Assembly: GCA_001897995.1 (NCBI GenBank)
Contig: MKRV01000052.1
Span: forward strand, 1 to 41,421
Direction: 5' to 3'
Length of the DNA stretch: 41,421 bases
From: Alphaproteobacteria bacterium 65-37
Lineage (GTDB): Bacteria; Pseudomonadota; Alphaproteobacteria; Reyranellales; Reyranellaceae
The position numbers were made by a program, and so were the translations under genes. Under the pieces are notes generated by a model. It did no database searches. It saw nothing but the letters and a program-made list of their open reading frames with translations, and was not told where the DNA came from. Below, in pieces: positions 1 through 5,853 of this stretch. Within the stretch, counting starts at the first letter, position 1; every line of letters begins with the position of its first letter.

Positions 1-800
1 AGCCGTTCATGGCAACAGTTGCGCAGCGTGCCCTCCGATACGCCGATCGCCGCACAGATCTCGCCGACATAGACCGGCTCGTATGGCCGGGATGCCAGGA
101 AATCATGGAAGCGGCCGACAATGCTGCTGCGCCGTCCCTTTTCGATTTTCGCCGTCGCCAGGCCGGGGCCGGCCACACACGCCACCAACGCCCGAACGAG
201 TTCCTGCTCGAGCGCCGTGACCGTCGCCGGGCAAGAGAAGGCCGAGGGGGTGGTCCCGGCGAGTTGGCACGTCGCATTGTGCAGCGTACGCAATTGCCTC
301 ATCGCCTCGCTGGCAGGATGCGCCACGTAGGTTCTCGAGGGCGCCTCCAGGGCATGGCCGAGCAACGCCTGGCTCGCCTTGGCGAAGTCGTCGTGCGTCA
401 ACGACATGGCCGCCCAATGAGTTGGCCCCTGTGCCCAGTTGTAGATCGTGTCGCCGCGACGGTGCAGCACGATCTCGGACGAGGACAGGTCGATGCCGTT
501 GTGATGCATCGGACCATGATCGGTATCGGACGCGAACAACACGGCGACACGACTTGGATCCAGTGCGGCACGGACAATGGGCGGGGCCGCATAACAGCGA
601 CCGCGCTGCATCCACAGCCGATCGAGATCGACGCGCGTCAGCTCGACCTTGAAGCTGCCGCCATGATGGAGCAACACCTCGCAGTCGGCGCCGCGAAGCA
701 TCGCTTGATAGCGGTCCGGATCGTCGAAAGTGGTGACCCAGCTGGATGGCAAGGCGCGGTCCCCCCGGCGCCCAGCAGGCGCCTGCCTTACGACAAGCAT
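1..800 (-). CDS. AraC-family transcriptional regulator, C-terminus cut by window edge
   Basis: Reading the minus strand from an ATG at 800 gives an open frame that runs off the left edge (about 266 codons visible). It begins MLVVRQAPAGRRGDRA. The N-terminal ~190 residues look like a sensor domain of beta strands. The last part contains the first helix-turn-helix of an AraC DNA-binding domain (VGRFHDFLASRPYEP, then VGEICAAIGVSEGTLRNCC, encoded near 119-15). The second helix-turn-helix lies outside the window. The family binds DNA as an activator or repressor in response to a ligand; the ligand here is unknown. It diverges from the CopC-like gene at 977, so 801-976 must hold both promoters. A GTG at 809 is an alternative start. 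Other long frames over this stretch have compositionally biased translations and are shadows. Confidence 0.82.
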   Translation of the reverse strand, partial: MLVVRQAPAGRRGDRALPSSWVTTFDDPDRYQAMLRGADCEVLLHHGGSFKVELTRVDLDRLWMQRGRCYAAPPIVRAALDPSRVAVLFASDTDHGPMHHNGIDLSSSEIVLHRRGDTIYNWAQGPTHWAAMSLTHDDFAKASQALLGHALEAPSRTYVAHPASEAMRQLRTLHNATCQLAGTTPSAFSCPATVTALEQELVRALVACVAGPGLATAKIEKGRRSSIVGRFHDFLASRPYEPVYVGEICAAIGVSEGTLRNCCHER

Positions 801-976
801 GGGAACCACAATCTTCGGAAGCAAGTGACAACCACATGCCGCCGCGCATATTCACGCGCACCAACCGGCGACCGATTTGCTGAAACTGCATAGCCAGCCA
901 AGATTTTCACTGGCAGGGAATCCAAGGCATGGCGCCGACCGCGATCGATCGGCGGCTCTACGTGGAGGTCCAACCG

Positions 977-1348
977 ATGGCTCTCCGTCTGCTCGTCCTA
1001 TTGGGACTGCTGACCAGTCTCACGATGGCTCCCGGTGCCCGGGCGCAGACCATCAAGGTCCTGGAGACCAGCCCGGTCGATCACGCGACGATTTCGGGCA
1101 CCTCGACGGCCTTCTTCGTGCGCTTCGACAAGCCCGTCGATCACATCCGCTCTCGACTTGTCGTGACACGGGGCAGCCAGGTCGTGGCAAACTTTCAGCC
1201 GCGGTACAACACGGAGCCCAACCTGCTTTTCGCTCGGGCACCGACCCTGCCGGCAGGCGAATATGCCTTGCACTGGTCTGTCAAAGCACTGGATGGCGCC
1301 GACATCGTTCAAGGTGAAGTGTTCTTTACGGTTTCGGGCAGCAGATAG
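977..1348 (+). CDS. CopC-domain-like exported protein
   Basis: A 123-aa protein starts at ATG 977, with a GGAGG ribosome site at 964-968; the frame is open upstream to 929 but lacks a better start. A signal peptide (MALRLLVLLGLLTSL...ARA) is followed by one immunoglobulin-like domain of the CopC/YobA type. The pattern is TSPVDHATI near the start, FFVRFDKPVDH, and LPAGEYALHWSVKALDGADI near the end. CopC proteins carry copper in the periplasm. Here the mature N-terminus is Gln-Thr-Ile instead of His, and the C-terminal DGH-type motif reads DGA, so the classical Cu(II) ligands seem absent. No CopD membrane partner is visible. The fold call is good, but copper binding is doubtful. Confidence 0.82.
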   Translation: MALRLLVLLGLLTSLTMAPGARAQTIKVLETSPVDHATISGTSTAFFVRFDKPVDHIRSRLVVTRGSQVVANFQPRYNTEPNLLFARAPTLPAGEYALHWSVKALDGADIVQGEVFFTVSGSR

Positions 1349-1515
1349 GCAGGACCACGCGCCAGGCGCATCTGCTGTACGGCGCGCCACGGGTCAAATT
1401 ACCCGCAAGAAGGGGGCGGGCTAGGAGGACTCGTGAAGGGCCGTCCTGGCGAGGATGGGATAACGTAAGAGGTGAAAGAGCTACCCGAAAGACAGCTCAC
1501 GCATCATGCCGATGA

Positions 1516-2499
1516 CTAGCCCTCCTGTTCGTGCTCATCAAAGGCTTCTGCAGCCGGACTCTCGGCACTGGCTTCGGCCTCGCTTTCGTTCCAAAGCTCC
1601 GCGAGCTCGGGCGCGGAAAATGTCGCGTCAGTTGCCGGCTCTTGTTGAGAGCCTGGCTCGGTTAGCTCGCTTTTCAGCACCCAGAACGTTGAAAATGCCG
1701 CATGGAATTCGAGGGCCTCGCTCCTGGGCGTATCACTTCCCACTACTGTTCGGTAGGCGGCGCTGAGGAGCCGCATCGCCCCCTCCGACTCGAATATTCG
1801 GCGATAAAACTGCAAGACGTACCGATGCACATCGTGAGGTGCCGAATCGAGCAACGGTCGAAGCCGATGGACGAACTCGAGCAACATTTCAATCTTCAAG
1901 ACGGTGCCGGCCGCGACGGTCATCTCTTCTGGCGGCAACGCTATCGCTTCAAGTACGAAATCCTTATCCGCAATGCGCGATAGCAGCTGTTGATTGGTCG
2001 TCTCATCGTCTGAGTCGAAATCCCGTATCCAAGCCCTAAGCTCCTGTCCGATTCGATCCAGATTCAGAAACTCGCTAAACCAGTCATAGCCATACGCGCG
2101 CGGTCCTAAATCCTTGCCAATACTCTCAAAGCTGAGATTTAGGTGCTCCAGCGTGTGTGCCGATCTAGTGCGCTCAAGCATCCATCGCAGGAGTAGAAAT
2201 GGTGCGAGGTCACTCGCGAACTTTCCCTCCGGAATATCCAGAGCGCCCATAGTCGCGCCCACTTCGAGAACGACACATGCGTCCTCGAGCGCGAGTGCAG
2301 AGCGATAAAAGTCACCCCCATCGGACAACACAATCGAGGTTGCCCCGTCGACCAGTGCAGCACACTTGCCCGTGAAGTCGGACGCGGTCAAACGGCCTAT
2401 AAGTTCGTCAACCTTGTAAATTTGCCAAACGTCGAGAAGGTTTTCGTGCCGAAGCGCCTCTACGGTCTCGGCGCCTCCTGGGGCCACCGCGTCCGTCAC
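1516..2499 (-). CDS. Hypothetical protein, partner of the upstream hydrolase
   Basis: A 327-aa protein with no family I recognise. It starts at a GTG (2499-2497) that overlaps the hydrolase stop codon (2498-2496), so the two are almost certainly translationally coupled. The sequence is acidic and mostly helical, with no signal peptide or membrane segment. It ends in a very acidic, Glu/Ala-rich tail (ESEAEASAESPAAEAFDEHE) that is probably disordered. Around residues 45-80 there is a short hydrophobic beta-rich patch (CAALVDGATSIVLSDGG). The tight coupling suggests a subunit, regulator or immunity-type partner of the hydrolase; this is inference from position only. Confidence 0.7.
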   Translation of the reverse strand: MTDAVAPGGAETVEALRHENLLDVWQIYKVDELIGRLTASDFTGKCAALVDGATSIVLSDGGDFYRSALALEDACVVLEVGATMGALDIPEGKFASDLAPFLLLRWMLERTRSAHTLEHLNLSFESIGKDLGPRAYGYDWFSEFLNLDRIGQELRAWIRDFDSDDETTNQQLLSRIADKDFVLEAIALPPEEMTVAAGTVLKIEMLLEFVHRLRPLLDSAPHDVHRYVLQFYRRIFESEGAMRLLSAAYRTVVGSDTPRSEALEFHAAFSTFWVLKSELTEPGSQQEPATDATFSAPELAELWNESEAEASAESPAAEAFDEHEQEG

Positions 2500-3320
2500 T
2501 TCAAGGCTCCGGCAAGATCCCGCAATGGCTTGGCAAATCCACCGACGCTTGGCTTGCAGCAGCTGCCGTGGTCCTTGCCTTCGTATGGCGTCGTAGGCGG
2601 ATCCTTATAGAACAGATCTTGGAAAACAACTTTGTCATCAGACGCATGCACGACTGTGTGCGCACGACTGGTCCGGTGTAGTCCAATCTTCTTGGCGGCT
2701 TTCTTTAGCTGTTTTAGGAAATCAGAATCCTTCCTGAGATCGCGAAGGACTGGAAAGAAATAGATAGCGAGCGCCTCCAATGGCCCCATCCACTTGAGGA
2801 ATCCCCATCCTTGCTGCGCGAGTTCAATGATATTTGCCCCGACATGAGCGGGCGCAAAGAGCACCAGCCTGAGCCGCTCCGCCCACTCTCTTTCTTCGCG
2901 CTTAGCAAGCATGGCGAGCTGGCGAACCAGCGCGCCACCGAGAGAGTGTCCCACCAACACGATCAGATCATAGGAGAACGGCTCTGAGCGCTCACGGCCC
3001 CGAATGTGCCGATGGATGACCGTTGACTGCGCAGCAACACACTTCACGATTTGGTACAGCGCGGCAACGTTGAAGACCGCTGGCCGCGTGCGGCTCTCAT
3101 AGCTCAAGAAGTACAGATCGGCTCGCGAGAACTCCTGATCCGCAACAGCCAGGCGCCCGAAGTCCCCCCACGTTTCAACCGCGGAGCCATTGAAACCGTG
3201 CACGAAAATGACACAGGCATTTGGGCTGTTCTTTGCCCATCTGACCTCACTGTCGGGGCGCATGGAGTCACCAAACTCGGCGCATCTCTGAAGCGAAAAT
3301 GGTAGCGAGTGATTCGACAT
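2496..3320 (-). CDS. SERAC1/DUF676-like alpha/beta hydrolase
   Basis: A serine hydrolase of about 274 aa. The oxyanion-hole motif is FVHGFNGS, the nucleophile elbow is VLVGHSLGGALVRQ, a candidate acid is in ASDDKVV, and the catalytic His lies in KDHGSCCKP. The last motif (DHxSxCKP) is typical of SERAC1-like and related lipase/esterase proteins. No signal peptide is visible, so it probably acts in the cytoplasm. Substrate is unknown: a lipid, acyl ester or thioester is plausible. The start is uncertain: ATG 3320 (MSNHSLPF) is chosen, with TTG 3347 and ATG 3263 as alternatives. It is the first gene of a two-gene unit with the 327-aa protein. Confidence 0.8.
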   Translation of the reverse strand: MSNHSLPFSLQRCAEFGDSMRPDSEVRWAKNSPNACVIFVHGFNGSAVETWGDFGRLAVADQEFSRADLYFLSYESRTRPAVFNVAALYQIVKCVAAQSTVIHRHIRGRERSEPFSYDLIVLVGHSLGGALVRQLAMLAKREEREWAERLRLVLFAPAHVGANIIELAQQGWGFLKWMGPLEALAIYFFPVLRDLRKDSDFLKQLKKAAKKIGLHRTSRAHTVVHASDDKVVFQDLFYKDPPTTPYEGKDHGSCCKPSVGGFAKPLRDLAGALK

Positions 3321-3754
3321 CTTAAGGCAACCTGGACTGGCACCCAAAGACTAAGCAGCCAGTCTGCGACCTGTCGAGTGCGCTCTCGGTGACAGAGATC
3401 AGCGGCTTGCTCGAAGGGGGCGGTGCGACGGCGCAAGCCACCACGAACCTACGGCATCAGATACTTGCCGGCAGAGGTGCGGGCGTTCGTCTCCTTCCAA
3501 CCAACGCCGGGGACCAGGTTCGAGGTCGTCGCCTTCTCGACGGTCGTGGAGTTGGGCGTCCATGGCGGCGGATCGTCGAAGACGCTCCGCAGGCCTCTAC
3601 AGCGTCGTCTCGACTTCTGGGCAAAAAGAAAGGCAGCTCCAACTCTTGCGCTGTGCGGCCCGAGAATGCCTGAAGTCCACGCTCAAACTGGAACGATTGG
3701 AAACCCCGTCATATCGATTCCTGCGGAAAGATCGGCCGACCGCAACGCCCGAGC
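3321..3754. other. Non-coding or decayed stretch
   Basis: About 430 bases between the hydrolase and the next gene. Several short frames are open (for example plus strand 3423-3758), but none has a recognisable domain, a ribosome site or plausible composition. It should contain the promoter of the hydrolase operon. It could also hold remains of a lost gene; I cannot identify one. Confidence 0.45.
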
Positions 3755-4738
3755 CTAGGCGAGCGGGTTGGCGAAGTAGGTCACGATCTTCTGCCATTCC
3801 TCGAATGTCTTCTGCGAGGGCAGCACGACATTTGCCTGGAGATCTTGCCTGTACTTCTTGTAGCCGTTGATGCGCGCGAGGCGATCTCCGTTGCCCGCTT
3901 GGCCGGCCGCGTCGCTCGTATCGAACCCGCCGACAGAAACGCCCATCCCGTTGTCCTTGAACACATATCGATACCGCACCTCGCGCCCCGTGCGATCTCC
4001 CGGTCCGTCTGCGTTCGCATCGCCCTCGGCAAACGGCGCAGCCAAGGTCCAGTAGCTTTCCACCTCGACCTTGCTCACCGACGTGATCTTTCGGTCCGCC
4101 GCTGCAACGATCTCGGCCAACAGGCGCGTTGCTCGGGGTAGCGCTTCATTGACTGTCTTTGCCGAGGCTTCCTTCGCCAAGCCCCGTTGATTCGCGAATC
4201 GCAGGTAGGCCGCCAAGCATAGAAGGCGGAGCGTGACCGCCGTCACATAGGCTCCGAACGCTTGAGCCCCCTTCTTCTCCAGGATCTTGAGCGCGTCCAA
4301 CGCGCGCTCGTCGGCGGCTACGATTTTCGCCCTGATGACGGCCTGATCGTCCATGGTCTCCAGGTCGCTGAGATGGACAAAACCGGCGTTCACATGGCCA
4401 CTTACGATGTCGACTGTCTCCTGATCCAGCCGCTGGTTCGTGTAAGCCTGGATCGCTTCGACGGCCAACCTGATGACCTCTTCGATCGGCTTCTTGCCAA
4501 TGAGTGCCTGAAACGCCTGGCCTCCGAGCCAGCCCAGGATACCGGCGACGATCGCCCAGATCACCGCTCCCCACGTGAACGGCTCGAGGACGAAAACCGA
4601 TACCGAGCCTTCATCGGCGCCCTCGTCGGTGCCGACTGTCGTCATCGGCACGTCGACTACGTAGGACACCGCCGGCTGGTCCGGGTCGTCGGAGGGAAAG
4701 ACCAGAATATTGCCAATCGGTTGCAGATTAGTGCTCAT
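3755..4738 (-). CDS. Hypothetical protein with one Gly-rich membrane helix
   Basis: A 327-aa protein I do not recognise. After an acidic N-terminus (residues 1-45) comes a hydrophobic, glycine-rich stretch at about 52-80 (WGAVIWAIVAGILGWLGGQA) that looks like a single transmembrane or membrane-inserting helix. A long helical region follows (IEEVIRLAVEAIQAY through AYLRFANQRG), then a more polar C-terminal part with a likely beta hairpin (VRYRYVFKDNGMGVSVGG). No signal peptide is seen. The architecture of a membrane helix followed by a helical body occurs in some pore-forming or membrane-effector proteins, but there is no sequence evidence for that role. It is the last gene before the mobile element and shares strand with the hydrolase pair. 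Confidence 0.65.
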   Translation of the reverse strand: MSTNLQPIGNILVFPSDDPDQPAVSYVVDVPMTTVGTDEGADEGSVSVFVLEPFTWGAVIWAIVAGILGWLGGQAFQALIGKKPIEEVIRLAVEAIQAYTNQRLDQETVDIVSGHVNAGFVHLSDLETMDDQAVIRAKIVAADERALDALKILEKKGAQAFGAYVTAVTLRLLCLAAYLRFANQRGLAKEASAKTVNEALPRATRLLAEIVAAADRKITSVSKVEVESYWTLAAPFAEGDANADGPGDRTGREVRYRYVFKDNGMGVSVGGFDTSDAAGQAGNGDRLARINGYKKYRQDLQANVVLPSQKTFEEWQKIVTYFANPLA

Positions 4739-5313
4739 TCTCTAGCCCCCCAAGTCCGACGGATCGTGGCGACGTCGGCCATGGGAGTCGATTCGAGTTT
4801 TCCTAATCGGCTACAGCTCAGGCCTGCCGCGTCTTAGCGGGATGAGTTGCTCTCTCCGAAACGATCCCGATGGAAGGACTTGGCGACGCCGAGGTCGTCG
4901 CGGTGAAGGAGACGATGCTTCGCGTTCCAGTCGGCAGCGATGGTCGCCGACAAAGAGGCGCAGGCAGCCCTTCTTCGAGTCGATCGCCATATAGACTTCC
5001 GACGACGGCTGCTGCTCGTGCGTCTCCCGTGTGGCGCGGGACACCCAGGAGAGTATGCGCCCCTTCTCTTTGGTATGGCCCTGAGCTCACCGCCGACAAC
5101 AACATGTCGCGCGCCGTGAAACGCGGCGTCATCGTGGAGGCATCGCAGTGAGCGTCGCCGGTCCGACCTTCGCGGCCACGTCGCTGTACGCCTGCTGACC
5201 GAAGGGTAACGGCCGCATCAAGTGGTGAACGCCACTAGAACATGCGGTTGGACAACCGCCCTGTCCAAAAGTGGACAACTCGTTCGTTCGTAAACTCTAA
5301 GGGCTTGAAAAGA
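4739..5313. other. Long intergenic region left of the mobile element
   Basis: About 575 bases with no convincing gene. Two overlapping minus-strand frames (4811-5044 and 4818-5132) are open but have no recognisable domain and no good ribosome site. The right part (5213-5277) holds three stacked inverted repeats, and 5285-5307 resembles the 3' end of the element's own integrase gene. The stretch looks like debris of earlier insertions next to a tRNA hot spot; that reading is inference. Confidence 0.5.
5213..5277. repeat. Cluster of three inverted repeats beside the distal att site
   Basis: Three palindromes follow one another. CCGCAT (5213-5218) pairs with ATGCGG (5242-5247) and encloses AGTGG/CCACT (5221-5225, 5232-5236). 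GCGGTTG/CAACCGC (5244-5250, 5253-5259) has a 2-nt centre. TGTCCA/TGGACA (5262-5267, 5272-5277) has a 4-nt loop. They lie just outside the element. Role unknown: terminator, protein-binding sites or remains of another element's end. Confidence 0.6.
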
Positions 5314-5336
5314 ATGGTGCCAGGGGCGGAATCGAA
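5314..5336. repeat. Distal attachment site (att direct repeat, left)
   Basis: This 23-nt sequence matches the 3' end of tRNA-Phe at 18927-18950, including the encoded CCA, the acceptor-stem strand and part of the T arm, in the same orientation. One C is missing in the run after GGTGCC. The copy is not part of a functional tRNA, so this drift is expected. It marks the left end of the element. Confidence 0.88.
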
Positions 5337-5377
5337 TTTACATGTTATATATTTGAATTTATTGATGAATATTCAGT

Positions 5378-5410
5378 GCGGGTAATGGCCAATACCCGCA
5401 AAATTACCCA
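5378..5410. repeat. Left sub-terminal repeat, probable integrase/excisionase arm site
   Basis: A 33-nt segment that matches 18781-18813 in the same orientation at 26 of 33 positions with no gap. It contains GCGGGTA/TACCCGC as an inverted repeat (5378-5384, 5393-5399) around a TGGCCA centre, then TTACCC at 5404-5409. Matching GGGTAA-type motifs inside both ends of a tyrosine-recombinase element are best explained as arm-type binding sites. The surrounding DNA (5337-5470) is unusually A+T-rich for the window. Confidence 0.65.
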
Positions 5411-5508
5411 ATCAAAAAATATACCGGCGGTTCGATACCATTTTCCACCGGAAAATTGGCCGGATGATACAATCTGCGCTGTCGTCCCGCCACTTCGCGC
5501 ATCCGGCC

Positions 5509-5724
5509 TTATCGGCCTTCGTCGTATTCTCGCCTTGGCCCCCACGATACGGGATCTTCGATCCAGCGGTCGATGTCGGACTCCTTCCATCCTGCGCCGT
5601 TGATGCTGATCTTGATCCGAGGCGGGAACGTGCCCTCGGCGATCTTGCGATAGATGGTGGATCGGGACAGGCCGGTGCGGGCGAGAACGGTTTTCATGCG
5701 GACGATACGGTCTGGTGCGAGCAT
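5509..5724 (-). CDS. alpA: AlpA-family DNA-binding regulator
   Basis: A 71-aa MerR-like winged helix-turn-helix protein of the phage AlpA family. The recognition region is VLARTGLSRSTIYRKIAEG, followed by FPPRIKISINGAGWKESDIDRWI, the standard AlpA ending. In P4-like elements AlpA activates integrase or acts as an excisionase-type factor. Start ATG 5724 follows an AGGAGG site with ten bases of spacing. It lies just inside the left end, next to the sub-terminal repeat, so it is well placed to control excision. The gene is downstream of the relaxase, separated by 129 bases that probably carry its own promoter. Confidence 0.9.
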   Translation of the reverse strand: MLAPDRIVRMKTVLARTGLSRSTIYRKIAEGTFPPRIKISINGAGWKESDIDRWIEDPVSWGPRREYDEGR

Positions 5725-5853
5725 GGCTGCGCTGCCTCCTGCCGGGTGTTTCTGACGATTACAGAGACCAGACAGAGCGATGATCTGTTGTTGCGCAAGA
5801 GTGATTTAGACGTCATAGCGCCGTGGCGTAGAGGAGGTTAAAAATAGGCGGGG

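Noticed and set aside
9..893. Open frames on both strands (9-893 plus, 103-891 minus)
   Set aside because: Their translations are Arg/Ala-rich and domain-free, while a third frame on the minus strand gives a clear AraC-type protein running off the left edge.
3423..3758. Plus-strand open frame between the hydrolase and the 327-aa membrane protein
   Set aside because: No ribosome site, no domain, atypical composition. It could be a relic but cannot be supported.
5248..5277. Integron attC-like site (GTTGGAC and palindromes)
   Set aside because: GTTGGAC fits the GTTRRRY pattern, but no properly spaced partner RYYYAAC and no integron integrase or cassette array are present.
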